Shown: piece by piece, positions 49,418 through 58,384 of the stretch | How the letters are laid out: every line of letters starts with the position of its first letter | How positions within the stretch are numbered: position 1 is the stretch's first letter | Source: Streptomyces sp. NBC_01471 | GTDB taxonomy: Bacteria; Actinomycetota; Actinomycetes; Streptomycetales; Streptomycetaceae | DNA length: 64,000 nt | NCBI RefSeq assembly: GCF_041438865.1 | Contig: NZ_CP109450.1 | Location: 3,706,501 to 3,770,500 of the forward strand | Direction: 5' to 3' | Notes under the pieces: model-generated | Seen by the model: only the letters and a program-made list of their open reading frames with translations | What the model was told of the DNA's origin: nothing | Databases searched by the model: none | Made by a program: the position numbers and the translations under genes

Positions 49418-50692
49418 ATGTCCCGTCCCATAGGCAACACTCGCCTCAAAGCCGCCCGGGTGGCGGCTGGTTACAACTCGCAGCAGGCCCTCGCGGACGC
49501 CATCACGAGCGACGCGCCGCAACTCGGCATCCGGGGGCTGGCCGTTGGTGTCCGCCAGGTCCGGCGGTGGGAGTCCGACAATCCGCCGTGGCCCCAGCCG
49601 GACGTCCGTCGCGTACTCACCCATCTGCTGGGTCAGGACGCCGAAGATCTCGGCTTCACCGCTCCCTGGGGCTCAGGACAACATCCGGACGGTCAGCCCC
49701 GCCCGATCTCGAAGGCCCGTTCCATGCCCGGCACGCGCCTGGCGACGGTGCCCACCCAATCCGTCGCGATCACACAACCGACCAGCGTCGGAGCCAACTT
49801 CGAAGCCGTGACCCGTTCCCATCGGCACTTGTACTGGTCCGTCGCGCCGGCCACGCTGCACCCCGCGATCCTGGAACACGCGCGGCTGGGCTGCGCGCTT
49901 CTGCCCGAGACGGTCGAACCCGCCAGGCACCGGCTCGCAGCCGCACTCGCCGAGTCCTACCTGCTGGCAGGCCGCATTGAATTCTTCGACCTCCGCCAAC
50001 CCGACCAGGCCGGAGACACGTTGCTGCGCGCCCTCCAGGCCGCCGGTGAGGCGGACGATCCGCTCCTGGGTTCAGCCATCCTCGCGCACACGGCCTTCAT
50101 CCCGGGCTGGGCAGGCGAGCGCGAGACGGCAGTGGAGCGGATGGTGGCGGCCCGCACCTACGCCCGCCGCGGCCCCGCATCCGCAGAGTTCCACGCCTGG
50201 CTGGACGCCGTCGAAGCCGAGTGCGAGACCCGCTGCGGCAACACCCGTACCGCTCTGAACCTCATCAGCCACGCCGAGGACATCCTCACCGCCGGTTCCG
50301 AGCACACCACTCCCGTGTGGATGGACTGGTTCGGCCCCGCCCGCCTGGCGGCCTTCAAGGGCAACACCCAGCTCAAAGCAGGCCACCTCCCTCAGGCCCG
50401 CGAGACCCTTCAGCAGGTCCTCGAAGACCTGCCGCCCGAGTCGGCCAAGCAACGCACCGTCGTCCTCGGAGACCTGGCCGCGGTGGCAGCGGCCGACAGC
50501 AATCCGCAGGAGGCATGCCACTACGCCGGCCAGGCCCTCGACCAGCTCGCCGCCACCTGGTACGCCACAGGCATGGACCGCGTGCGCGAAGTGCGGCGCA
50601 CGCTCGCTCCGTGGCAGAACGAGCAGTGCGTCCGGGACTTCGACGACCGGCTCTACGACTGGGGGACGACGGTCAGCGCTCTCCAGCGTTGA
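49418..50692 (+). CDS. XRE-type regulator with TPR-like C-terminus
   Basis: The protein has 424 residues. The N-terminal helix-turn-helix reads NTRLKAARVAAGYNSQQALA to RQVRRWESDNPPWPQPDVRR. From about residue 140 a long helical repeat region resembles tetratricopeptides (RHRLAAALAESYLLAGRIEF; AILAHTAFIPGWAGERETAV; TQLKAGHLPQARETLQQVLE; NPQEACHYAGQALDQLAATW). This build is frequent in Streptomyces regulators, some of which respond to peptides or small signals. ATG 49418 follows GGAGGAG. It is divergent from the radical SAM operon and likely controls it. Confidence 0.86.
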   Translation: MSRPIGNTRLKAARVAAGYNSQQALADAITSDAPQLGIRGLAVGVRQVRRWESDNPPWPQPDVRRVLTHLLGQDAEDLGFTAPWGSGQHPDGQPRPISKARSMPGTRLATVPTQSVAITQPTSVGANFEAVTRSHRHLYWSVAPATLHPAILEHARLGCALLPETVEPARHRLAAALAESYLLAGRIEFFDLRQPDQAGDTLLRALQAAGEADDPLLGSAILAHTAFIPGWAGERETAVERMVAARTYARRGPASAEFHAWLDAVEAECETRCGNTRTALNLISHAEDILTAGSEHTTPVWMDWFGPARLAAFKGNTQLKAGHLPQARETLQQVLEDLPPESAKQRTVVLGDLAAVAAADSNPQEACHYAGQALDQLAATWYATGMDRVREVRRTLAPWQNEQCVRDFDDRLYDWGTTVSALQR

Positions 50693-51332
50693 ACCCGGCG
50701 ATCCTCTCCGGCAGCTCCGCCAGCGAATCGATCCGCATCGTGGTGATCGCAGCCGCGTCCGGATCACGCTGCTGGATCCTGCCCCACGGGCCCCGCCGGA
50801 TCAGCGCCGTCAGCAGCCCCGCCTGCACGGCCGGGCGGATGTCGTTGTCGAGCCGGTCGCCGACGTACAGAATCTCGCCCGGCTCGGCAGGCGTCGCCTC
50901 GATGACGTGCTCGAAAAACTTCACGTCCGGCTTCGACGCACCCCAGTCATCACTCGTGGCGATGAGATCGGACGGCAGATCCAACCCACGCAACAGACCC
51001 CCGGCCCGCACCGTCTGATTGCCGGCGATGCCGACCCAGAGACCAGCCTCGCGCAGCCCGGCCAGCGTCGGCCGCACATCCGGATAGAGATCGTCCTCGC
51101 CGAACCACTCCGGCTTACCGGCCTCCGCACGCCTGTCCCGCTCCTCGGCCAGGTCGAACCCCGGCCGGAACTCCTGGAACGTCTCACGGTAATCCCGCCC
51201 CTGCGCGATGACCGCCCCGAACATGGCCGCAAAGGTATGCCGCGGCACCCCCAGCCAGTCAGCCCAGGTCCCGTACTCACGGGTCTCGTCCACAAGACAC
51301 TCACCGACATCGAACACCACAGCGCGAATCAT
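50673..51332 (-). CDS. HAD-superfamily hydrolase
   Basis: The protein has 219 residues. HAD motif I is VVFDVGECLVDET, an aspartate followed by V-G-E instead of the common D-x-D, with the first Asp kept; motif II is in GIAGNQTV, motif III Lys in DWGASKPDVKFFEHV, motif IV in ILYVGDRLDNDIRPA. The cap is of the helical C1 type. It is probably a phosphatase for a small metabolite, but the altered second acidic residue of motif I (E at the +3 position) may change activity. Its end overlaps the XRE-TPR gene by 20 bases (convergent). Confidence 0.87.
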   Translation of the reverse strand: MIRAVVFDVGECLVDETREYGTWADWLGVPRHTFAAMFGAVIAQGRDYRETFQEFRPGFDLAEERDRRAEAGKPEWFGEDDLYPDVRPTLAGLREAGLWVGIAGNQTVRAGGLLRGLDLPSDLIATSDDWGASKPDVKFFEHVIEATPAEPGEILYVGDRLDNDIRPAVQAGLLTALIRRGPWGRIQQRDPDAAAITTMRIDSLAELPERIAGFNAGER

Positions 51333-51410
51333 GCTCGGCAGGGTAATGCGCCGCGCAGCGCCCTGTACGGACGGGTTACGGCCCCGTACACGGCCACCCC
51401 GGCCAGTACC

Positions 51411-53459
51411 TCAGTCGGCGAGGCTGCGGTCGGCGAGGAACCTCAGGTACTCCTCCCGGTTCAGCGGATTGCCGTCGGTGCGCGGCCGGGTCGGCGCCGG
51501 GCCGCGCACCGGCCGGTCCTGCCCCGGGCGGGACCACATCGCGCCCTCCCCGCGGGTCAGGCCCGGCAGCGCCTGCCGGAACTCCTGCACCCGCCTGACC
51601 GGCAGGTCCGCCGTGACCCTCCAGGACGGGCCGGCCTCGGTGGAGCCGGTGACCTCGGCTCCGAGCGGGACGAGCGCGCCGACGACGGCGTTGAGGGCGT
51701 CCTCCGGGATCTCCGCCTCCAGCGCCTGGTACGGCTCGAAGACCCGGCTGCCCGCCCGCTGCAGGGCGCGCATCAGGACCAGCGGCGTGAGATGCCGGAA
51801 GTGCGCCGCGACGGTGAGCGGTGCCACGTAACCGGTCCGGATGAGCGTGACCGCGCAGTCGGTCACCTCCCAGCCGTACACACCCTGGTGCAGGGCCCCC
51901 AGCGCGGACTCCTCGATGGCGCGGTGGAACGCGCGGGGCAGCGCGCCCAGCTCGACCTCCCGCACGAAGGTGACACCCGCCCCGCGCGGAGCGGCCTCCA
52001 CGCGCAGACCGACCGTCGCCAGGAAGTCGTTCGGGCCGCGCCGGTCGATCTCGGTGACCGCCTCGCCCCGGCCCTCCGGCCGCTCGAAGTACACCGGGCG
52101 GACCGGCTCGAACCGCACCTCCACGCCGAAGTCCCGCTCCAGTCGCGCCGCGAGCACCTCCTGCTGCACGGCGCCGTAGAGCAGTACGGAGGTCGCGCCG
52201 CCGCCCGCCGCCCGGGTGCGGATCAGCGGGTCCTCGTCCGCGAGCGCCAGCAGGGCCGCGTGCAGCCGCGCCTCCTGCCCGGGACGGCATGCCCGTACGA
52301 CCGTCTCCAGGCTCGGCGGGGAGAAGTGGAACTGCTCCGGGCGGTCCTCGGGCTCGCCCAGCCGGTCACCGACCCGGATGCCGGGCAGACCGCGCACCCG
52401 GCCGATACTGCCCGCCGTCAGCCGCCGGCCGGCCGTCCCGCCCGCGGCGCCGTGCGCAGTGCGGTTGTCCGGGGCGCCGGGGACGCGCACGACGTCGATG
52501 CCGGTGATCCGGCCGCTGAACTCGGCCTGCCGGCCGCCGGGTTCACGCTGCCAGTAGGTGACGCGCTGCCGTTCGCGTACCTCTCCCGAGAACAGCCGGA
52601 GGTACGCGGCCTTCTCCCCGGTGCCCGTGCGCTCGACGGCGAAGACCGTGCCCTGCGGGCCCGGCCCGGAGTGCGCGGGAACGGTACGCGACGGATGCAG
52701 CAGCGTCGTGATGCCGTCCGTGAGCGCGGCGATGCCCTCGCCGGTCAGGGCCGAGCCGAAGAAGACCGGGTGCAGCAGCCCGGCCCCGCACTGCCGGGCC
52801 AGCAGGGCGCGTACGCCGTCCGCCGGTGGCAGCTCGCCCGCCACGAGGCGGGCCAGCAGGGCGTCGTCGTGTTCGGCGAGCGCCTCGGCGGCCTCCCTGC
52901 GGAACTCCGGCCGCTCCAGCGCCCGTACGGCCGTCCGGGCGGCTGCCGTACCCGCGTCCCGCACCGTGCTCATGGCGAGGATGTCCGGTGTGAGCCGGGC
53001 GCGGATGTCGGCCAGCAGACTGTCGGAGCGCGCGCCCGCACGGTCGATCTTGTTGACGAAGAGCAGGGTCGGCAGCCGCAGTCTGCGCAGCGACCTCAGC
53101 AGGACACGGGTCTGCGCCTGTACGCCTTCGACGGCGGACAGCACGAGGACCGCGCCGTCGAGCACGGACAGCGCCCGCTCGACCTCGGCGATGAAGTCCG
53201 GGTGGCCCGGGGTGTCCACCAGGTTGATCTGCCGGCCCCCGGCGGCGAAGGGTGCCACCGCCGAACGGATCGTGATGCCACGCTCCCGCTCGATCTCACC
53301 GGTGTCCGTCTGCGTGCTTCCGGCGTCGACGCTGCCGAGTGCGGAGATGGCGCCGTTGTCGAGCAGCAGCCGTTCGGTGAGGCTGGTCTTACCCGCGTCG
53401 ATGTGGGCGAGCACGCCCAGGTTCAGGGTCGTTCCGGGATTCAGGATGGCGTCGGGCAC
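51411..53459 (-). CDS. EF-G-like ribosome protection protein (OtrA/TetM type)
   Basis: The protein has 682 residues. GTPase motifs: LGVLAHIDAGKTSLTERLLL, RGITIRSAVAPFAAGGRQIN, NLVDTPGHPDFIAEVERALS, and VNKIDRAGARSDSLLADIRA. Later domains have FERPEGRGEAVTEIDRRGPN and FHRAIEESALGALHQGVYGW. Proteins of this branch (OtrA, TetM) remove tetracycline from the ribosome; Streptomyces that do not make tetracyclines also carry homologues. The GTG at 53459 follows GAGGA. A possible leader frame (53389-53520) and a tandem repeat lie upstream, suggesting translational control. Confidence 0.88.
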   Translation of the reverse strand: MPDAILNPGTTLNLGVLAHIDAGKTSLTERLLLDNGAISALGSVDAGSTQTDTGEIERERGITIRSAVAPFAAGGRQINLVDTPGHPDFIAEVERALSVLDGAVLVLSAVEGVQAQTRVLLRSLRRLRLPTLLFVNKIDRAGARSDSLLADIRARLTPDILAMSTVRDAGTAAARTAVRALERPEFRREAAEALAEHDDALLARLVAGELPPADGVRALLARQCGAGLLHPVFFGSALTGEGIAALTDGITTLLHPSRTVPAHSGPGPQGTVFAVERTGTGEKAAYLRLFSGEVRERQRVTYWQREPGGRQAEFSGRITGIDVVRVPGAPDNRTAHGAAGGTAGRRLTAGSIGRVRGLPGIRVGDRLGEPEDRPEQFHFSPPSLETVVRACRPGQEARLHAALLALADEDPLIRTRAAGGGATSVLLYGAVQQEVLAARLERDFGVEVRFEPVRPVYFERPEGRGEAVTEIDRRGPNDFLATVGLRVEAAPRGAGVTFVREVELGALPRAFHRAIEESALGALHQGVYGWEVTDCAVTLIRTGYVAPLTVAAHFRHLTPLVLMRALQRAGSRVFEPYQALEAEIPEDALNAVVGALVPLGAEVTGSTEAGPSWRVTADLPVRRVQEFRQALPGLTRGEGAMWSRPGQDRPVRGPAPTRPRTDGNPLNREEYLRFLADRSLAD

Positions 53460-53520
53460 AGAGGTCCTCAGTGGGGTGGGAAGAGAGAGACGGCCTGATG
53501 ACTCCGTGGAACTGCCGCAT
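53389..53520 (-). CDS. Possible leader peptide of the OtrA-like gene
   Basis: An ATG at 53518-53520 behind AGAGGAAG opens a frame of 43 codons that runs across the GTG of the resistance gene in another frame and ends 70 bases inside it. The text (MRQFHGVIRPSLSSHPTEDL and on) is not conserved to my knowledge. Ribosomes on it could open or block the main start, as in leader-controlled resistance genes. Confidence 0.3.
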   Translation of the reverse strand: MRQFHGVIRPSLSSHPTEDLCARRHPESRNDPEPGRARPHRRG

Positions 53521-53530
53521 CGTCTTCCTC

Positions 53531-53566
53531 TTTCTCTGAATTTCTCTGAATTTCTCTGAATTTCTC
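53531..53566. repeat. Ten-base tandem repeats upstream of OtrA-like gene
   Basis: TTTCTCTGAA three times plus a partial fourth copy (TTTCTC). On the coding strand of the leftward gene this is a purine-rich, A+T-richer AATTCAGAGA-type run within the 5' leader, out of character with the G+C-rich surroundings. Confidence 0.85.
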
Positions 53567-53692
53567 CGACCCTGCCGGGCCCGCCGCATCCGCCGCGGCG
53601 GAGCACGTGAGGTTACCGGCGCGCGCCCCGCCCGGCGACCGGTTTTTTCGCGCCGCCGCGGCCGGTGGGCGCGCGCCCCGTACCGTGGCGGG

Positions 53693-54475
53693 ATGGCCGA
53701 GTCGGAGTCCGGAGCACCAGAGCCGCAGCCCAGCGCCGACGACCGGCGTTTCCCCGCCCGCCGTGCGCCCGGCTGCGCCGATCTCGGGGCCCTGGACGCC
53801 CAGGTGACCGGCTGCCGCGCCTGCCCCCGGCTGGTCGCCTGGCGGGAGCAGGTGGCCGTGGAGAAGCGGGCCGCGTACCGGGACCAGGAGTACTGGGGGC
53901 GGCCGGTCCCCGGCTTCGGCCCCGCCGATGCCGCGCTGGCCGTGGTGGGTCTGGCACCCGCGGCACACGGCGGGAACCGGACCGGGCGGATGTTCACCGG
54001 CGACCCGGCGGGCGACTTCCTGGTCGCGGGGCTGCACTCCGTCGGCCTCGCCTCGCAACCGACCGCCACCGCGGCCGACGACGGGCTCACCCTGCGGGGC
54101 GTACGGATGGCCGCCCCGGTGCACTGTGCGCCGCCGCAGAACAAGCCCACCACCGAGGAGCGCGACACCTGCCGGCCGTGGCTGGCCGCGGAGCTGGCGC
54201 TGCTGCGCCCCGGGCTGCGCGCGGTGGTGGCGCTCGGCGGCTTCGGCTGGCAGGCCCTGCTGCCCGTACTCGCCGATGCGGGCTGGCTGCTGCCCCGGCC
54301 GCGGCCGGTGTTCGGCCACGGCGCGCAGGTGGTGCTCGCCGGTACGGACGGCCGCGACGAGCTGCGGCTCTTCGGCTGCTACCACCCGAGCCAGCGGAAT
54401 GTGAACACCGGACGGCTGACCCGGCCGATGCTGGAGGCGGTGTTCCGGGAGGCGGCCGCCGCCGCGGGGCTGTGA
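53693..54475 (+). CDS. Family-5 uracil-DNA glycosylase (UDGb)
   Basis: The protein has 260 residues. Signature motifs: VVGLAPAAHGGNRTGRMFTG (motif 1, where family 5 has Ala instead of an acidic residue) and CYHPSQRNVNTGRLTR (motif 3). Cysteines in GCRACPRLVAWRE, PVHCAPPQNKP and GCYHPS fit the iron-sulfur cluster of this family. It removes uracil, hypoxanthine and other deaminated bases from DNA. The ATG at 53693 has only a weak ribosome site (GGCGGG). Its first bases face the leftward OtrA-like leader. Confidence 0.9.
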   Translation: MAESESGAPEPQPSADDRRFPARRAPGCADLGALDAQVTGCRACPRLVAWREQVAVEKRAAYRDQEYWGRPVPGFGPADAALAVVGLAPAAHGGNRTGRMFTGDPAGDFLVAGLHSVGLASQPTATAADDGLTLRGVRMAAPVHCAPPQNKPTTEERDTCRPWLAAELALLRPGLRAVVALGGFGWQALLPVLADAGWLLPRPRPVFGHGAQVVLAGTDGRDELRLFGCYHPSQRNVNTGRLTRPMLEAVFREAAAAAGL

Positions 54476-54596
54476 GGCGGCAGCCGCCGCGGGGCTGACG
54501 GTGCCGGGCTGTGAGGCGGCTCGGCCGGTACCGCCCCCACCCGCGGGGACCTGCGGTGGCACACTGGCTCGCGGTCCGCCGAAGGAGCAGCCACCC

Positions 54597-55688
54597 ATGC
54601 CGATGTTCCGCACCCTGCGCCGTACCGTGCGGCTCCCTCACCAGCGCACGGTCGATCTCAGCCACCCCGTACGCTCCCCGCTCGGCAGCGCGGTCGTGAA
54701 CTGCGTGGTCTACCGGGACGGGGTCCGGCAGCCGGGCGACTGCCCGGCCGACGAGGCGGTGCGCCGGGTCAGGGCGGAGGGCAGCGGCTTCGTCTGGATC
54801 GGACTGCACGAGCCGCAGCAGACGGAGCTCGCCGCGCTCGGGGAACTGTTCGGGCTGCACCGGCTCGCCGTCGAGGACGCGCTGCGCCCGCATCCCCGCC
54901 CCAAGATCGACACCTATGGCGACACGCTCTTCGCCGTGCTGAAGACCGTCGGCTACGTCGAGCACCAGGAGCTGACGACCACCAGCGAGATCGTCGACAC
55001 CGGGGAGCTGGTGGTCTTCACGGGCGCCGACTTCGTCCTCACCGTCAGGCGTGGCCGGCACGGCTCGCTCGGGCCCCTCCGCGAGGCCCTGGAGGCGGAC
55101 CCCGGCCACCTCGCCGAGGGGCCGGCGGCCGTGCTGCACGCCATCGCCGACCACGTCGTCGAGCAGTACGCCTGTGTCGCCGACGCCGTGCAGGACGACA
55201 TCGACGCCGTCGAGTCCACGGTCTTCTCGCAGCAGGCGGCGAGCGGCGACGCCGGGCGGATCTATCTGCTCAAGCGGGAACTGATGGAGTTCAGGCGGGC
55301 GGTGGTGCCGCTCTGCCGCCCGCTGGAGAAACTGCTCGCCCGGCAGCCGCTGCCGCTGATGACCCACGACATCAGGACGTACTTCCGCGACGTGGCGGGG
55401 CGGGTCACCCGGATCGCCGAGCAGACCGCGGCGTACGACGCACTGCTCGACTCCATCCTCCAGGCCCATCTGGCGCAGGTGGGCATCGAGCAGAACGAGG
55501 ACATGCGGAAGATCACCGCGTGGGCGTCCATCGTCGCCGTACCGACCATGGTGTGCGGGGTGTACGGCATGAACTTCGTCCACATGCCGGAGCAGCGCTG
55601 GGAGTACGGCTATCCCCTGGCCATGGCCGTGATCGCCGCCGCCTGCCTGCTCATGTACCGGGGGTTCCGCCGCAACGGCTGGCTGTGA
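54597..55688 (+). CDS. corA: CorA-type magnesium/cobalt transporter
   Basis: The protein has 363 residues. The C-terminal two helices include the channel signature VCGVYGMNFVHMPEQRWEYG (YGMNF), preceded by the long stalk helix (FRRAVVPLCRPLEKLLARQP; ITAWASIVAVPTMVCGV). The soluble N-terminal domain has VWIGLHEPQQTELAALGELF and HRLAVEDALRPHPRPKID. It forms a pentameric inner-membrane channel for Mg2+ (or Co2+/Ni2+). The ATG at 54597 follows GAAGGAG. It is downstream of the glycosylase gene by 121 bases but functionally unrelated. Confidence 0.95.
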   Translation: MPMFRTLRRTVRLPHQRTVDLSHPVRSPLGSAVVNCVVYRDGVRQPGDCPADEAVRRVRAEGSGFVWIGLHEPQQTELAALGELFGLHRLAVEDALRPHPRPKIDTYGDTLFAVLKTVGYVEHQELTTTSEIVDTGELVVFTGADFVLTVRRGRHGSLGPLREALEADPGHLAEGPAAVLHAIADHVVEQYACVADAVQDDIDAVESTVFSQQAASGDAGRIYLLKRELMEFRRAVVPLCRPLEKLLARQPLPLMTHDIRTYFRDVAGRVTRIAEQTAAYDALLDSILQAHLAQVGIEQNEDMRKITAWASIVAVPTMVCGVYGMNFVHMPEQRWEYGYPLAMAVIAAACLLMYRGFRRNGWL

Positions 55689-55714
55689 GCCCCCCTCGCC
55701 CCCTGCTGTTCCCC

Positions 55715-56299
55715 CTACCCCGCGCTGCCCGCGTGCTCGATGGCGCGGCTCCACGCCTCGTACGTGGGCTGCGGCTGCGCCGGCTCCAGGGGCTCCTGCG
55801 GCTCACGCGGCCGCACATCGCCGAAGCGGGTCCAGCCCCACCCCTGCATCGCGCGCCTGGCCGGTTCGTTCTCCGGCTCCACCAGGGCGGCGACCAGCGC
55901 GGCCCGCGAACGCACCAGCAGCTGGCCGACGAGGCGGGTGGCGATCCCCTGCCGCCGGTGGGACGGCTGCACCATCAGCTCCGCCAGCACGAACACCTGC
56001 CCGGACGCGGTCAGTTCCTCGATGTCCACCGGGAGCCCCCCGCGGAAGCCCCGCCAGAGGCCGCCGTCCCGCTCCAGGACGTATCCGTACGCGCATCCGG
56101 CCAGCGACCGGCCGTCGGCGACCATCATGTCGAAGCCGGGGCGCTGCATGTCCTCGGCGAAGCGTTCCAGGAACTGCTGGCGGTCGTGGAACTCCTCACC
56201 GCGCGGGCCCCGGTAGGCCTCGACATAGGTGTCCGCCAGGGCCTCCCGCTGCTGTTCGGCCTGCCACCTGGTCAGCCGGCGCATGAAGACCTCTGCCAT
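55715..56299 (-). CDS. GNAT-family N-acetyltransferase
   Basis: The protein has 194 residues. The acetyl-CoA site is FVLAELMVQPSHRRQGIATR (V-x-x-x-x-R-R-x-G-I-A) followed by LVGQLLVRSRAALVAALVEP and NEPARRAMQGWGWTRFGDV, standard GNAT elements. The N-terminal part (RWQAEQQREALADTYVEAYR) is helical. Substrate unknown; homologues are widespread in Streptomyces. GGGAGGAA precedes the ATG at 56299. Stands alone. Confidence 0.87.
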   Translation of the reverse strand: MAEVFMRRLTRWQAEQQREALADTYVEAYRGPRGEEFHDRQQFLERFAEDMQRPGFDMMVADGRSLAGCAYGYVLERDGGLWRGFRGGLPVDIEELTASGQVFVLAELMVQPSHRRQGIATRLVGQLLVRSRAALVAALVEPENEPARRAMQGWGWTRFGDVRPREPQEPLEPAQPQPTYEAWSRAIEHAGSAG

Positions 56300-56500
56300 G
56301 TGTTCCTCCCGTTTCCCGGCCGCTTTCCGGCCATCGTCTCAGCGCTCGGCGACCAAGGAAACGGATAGTGCAGGATCCGGCCTCGCCCGGACACCCGGGG
56401 GCGAGGCCCGGTGGCGCGGTACCGATCCGGGGCGCGGCGGAAATGGCCGAATGGCGCCGTCCGGAGTGCGGGCCACCGGCCGGTGGCATCCCCTGGAGAC

Positions 56501-57748
56501 GTGACGGACGACGGCGCGGGCGGACTCGGCGGGCTGCGGACCGCGACCGCCGCGCCTCAGGGGCGTTCGCCGGGCCGCCGGGTGCGGTCGTTCTTCGCCG
56601 TCCTGCTGATCGTGGTCGCCGGGATCCTCACCCCGGTCTCCACCGTCGCCGTCTGGACGCGCGACGTGGTCGGCGACACCGACCGGTATGTCGCGGTGAT
56701 GCGGCCGCTGGCCTCGGACCCGGCCGTGCGGTCGGCCGTGACCGACCGGGCGACGGACGCCGTCGTGAAGTACGTCAGTGTGGACGCGCTGCTCAAGTCG
56801 GTCGGGCCCGCGGAACGGGCCGAGATCGAGCTGGCCATCGGTGCGCTGAACAAGCCGATCGCCTCGGGGCTCAGGGAACTGGTGCACAGCACGGTCGCTG
56901 GGTTCGTCGGCAGCGGCGCGTTCACCGGCGTCTGGGTCCAGCTCAACAGGACCGCGCACACGGCCGCCGAGAAGGCCCTGACCAGCGACCGGGGCAGCCC
57001 GCTCACCATCGATCTGGCGCCCGTGACGGACGCCGCGAAACAGCGGCTCGTGGACAGCGGGCTGACCATCGCGTCGAAGATCCCCACGGTGCACACCCGG
57101 TTCACGGTGCTGGACTCCGAGGCCGTGGGCCGGGCGCGCACGGCCTTCCGGCTGCTGCGGATCGGCGGGCTCTGGCTGCCGCTGGTGACCGTCCTGATCG
57201 CGGCGGCCGGCATCCTCCTCGCGGTCCGCAGACGGCGCGCCCTGGTCACGGCGGGCCTGGCGGTGGCCGCCGGTGCGCTGCTGCTCGGCCTGGCGCTCGC
57301 CGTCCTCCGCAGCCTGTATCTGGACCGGCTGCCCGCCGACATCCCGGAGCCCGCGGCGGCCGCCGTCATCGACGCGCTGACGGCCTTCCTGCGGACAGCG
57401 GTCCGCATGATCGCCGTCCTGGGCGCGGTGGTGGCGCTCGCCGCCTGGCTGGGCGGCCCCGGCCGGGCCGCGGTGCGGGTCCGGACGGTGTGGCGGGGTT
57501 CCGTCGGCGCCGTGCGCGACGCCCTGGGCCTGCGCACCGGACGCGCCGGGCTCCGGGTGCTGCGCGCCAGGGCCTGGCTGAACGGCACGGTGGTGGCCGT
57601 CGCGCTCGCCGTCTACCTGGTGTGGGACCGGCCCACGGCGGGCGTCGTGGTGGGGATCGTCCTGTCCGTGCTCGTCGCCCTGGCACTGGTGGAGTTGGCC
57701 GCCGACGACGGGACCCCGCGCCCGCCGTCGGCGGCCCGCCCTCGGTGA
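56501..57748 (+). CDS. Membrane protein of unknown function
   Basis: The protein has 415 residues. One N-terminal helix (FFAVLLIVVAGILTPVSTVA), then an extracellular region of about 160 residues (VVGDTDRYVAVMRPLASDPA; SKIPTVHTRFTVLDSEAV), and four to five further helices (LWLPLVTVLIAAAGILLAV; LVTAGLAVAAGALLLGLALA; VRMIAVLGAVVALAAWLGG; VVVGIVLSVLVALALVE). Homologues occur throughout actinobacteria with no assigned role. GTG 56501 has GGAG close before it, with short spacing. Confidence 0.8.
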   Translation: MTDDGAGGLGGLRTATAAPQGRSPGRRVRSFFAVLLIVVAGILTPVSTVAVWTRDVVGDTDRYVAVMRPLASDPAVRSAVTDRATDAVVKYVSVDALLKSVGPAERAEIELAIGALNKPIASGLRELVHSTVAGFVGSGAFTGVWVQLNRTAHTAAEKALTSDRGSPLTIDLAPVTDAAKQRLVDSGLTIASKIPTVHTRFTVLDSEAVGRARTAFRLLRIGGLWLPLVTVLIAAAGILLAVRRRRALVTAGLAVAAGALLLGLALAVLRSLYLDRLPADIPEPAAAAVIDALTAFLRTAVRMIAVLGAVVALAAWLGGPGRAAVRVRTVWRGSVGAVRDALGLRTGRAGLRVLRARAWLNGTVVAVALAVYLVWDRPTAGVVVGIVLSVLVALALVELAADDGTPRPPSAARPR

Positions 57749-57795
57749 GCGGTGCCGGGCCGCGGGGTGGCCGGTGTGAGGTGGCCGGTGTGAGG

Positions 57796-58212
57796 TCAGT
57801 CCTCGTGTGTGTAGAACAGGTAGAACGTCGTGATCAGGGCCCCGATGCCGAACCCCGCACCGATGAAGGACGACAACAGGACGCTCTCCCCGGTGATCGA
57901 GTACAGGAACCCCATCGCTCCGCCGATGAGCACGCCGTACCCGGCCGCCCTCGCCTCGCGCGGCAGCGCGTGCTGGATGCGGCCGAAACCGAAGGCCAGC
58001 ACGGCGAGCACCAGGCCCGAGACGATGCTGAGCACCGTCTTGGCGGTGGTGAACGCGTTGTCGGACGAGGAGCTGAGGATGAACGCGGTGTAGAGGCCGT
58101 AGACGATGCCGAGGACTACGGGCACCGCCACGGCGGCCACCGGGAGGTGACCGCGCGCCGCCGGGCGACGGTGGGCCCGCCGGTGTCCGCGGAGTGTTGT
58201 CGGTGTGGCCAT
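57796..58212 (-). CDS. Four-helix membrane protein, unknown function
   Basis: The protein has 138 residues. Basic N-terminus rich in His/Arg (RGHRRAHRRPAARGHL), then segments VAAVAVPVVLGIVYGLYTAF, TVLSIVSGLVLAVLAFGFGR, AGYGVLIGGAMGFLYSITG and IGAGFGIGALITTFYLFY. No role known. GGAAGGAA precedes the ATG at 58212. It is divergent from the FUSC-type gene. Confidence 0.75.
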   Translation of the reverse strand: MATPTTLRGHRRAHRRPAARGHLPVAAVAVPVVLGIVYGLYTAFILSSSSDNAFTTAKTVLSIVSGLVLAVLAFGFGRIQHALPREARAAGYGVLIGGAMGFLYSITGESVLLSSFIGAGFGIGALITTFYLFYTHED

Positions 58213-58384
58213 GGCAGATTCCTTCCGCTCGCCTCCCACCAGCGCACACCCGCAGCCGCGTCCCGGCAACTCGTACGGCGTAACAGGCGGCGTACCGGGG
58301 CATCTCGCGCCCCGTGTGCACCCCGCGATGTCCCTGGACGCACGCGGCGGACGAAAACCGCACGCCAGGACGTATTTTGTTGGC

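Noticed and set aside
46564..51410. Accessory stretch considered as an integrative element
   Set aside because: No integrase, excisionase, replication gene, tRNA or attachment-site duplication is visible.
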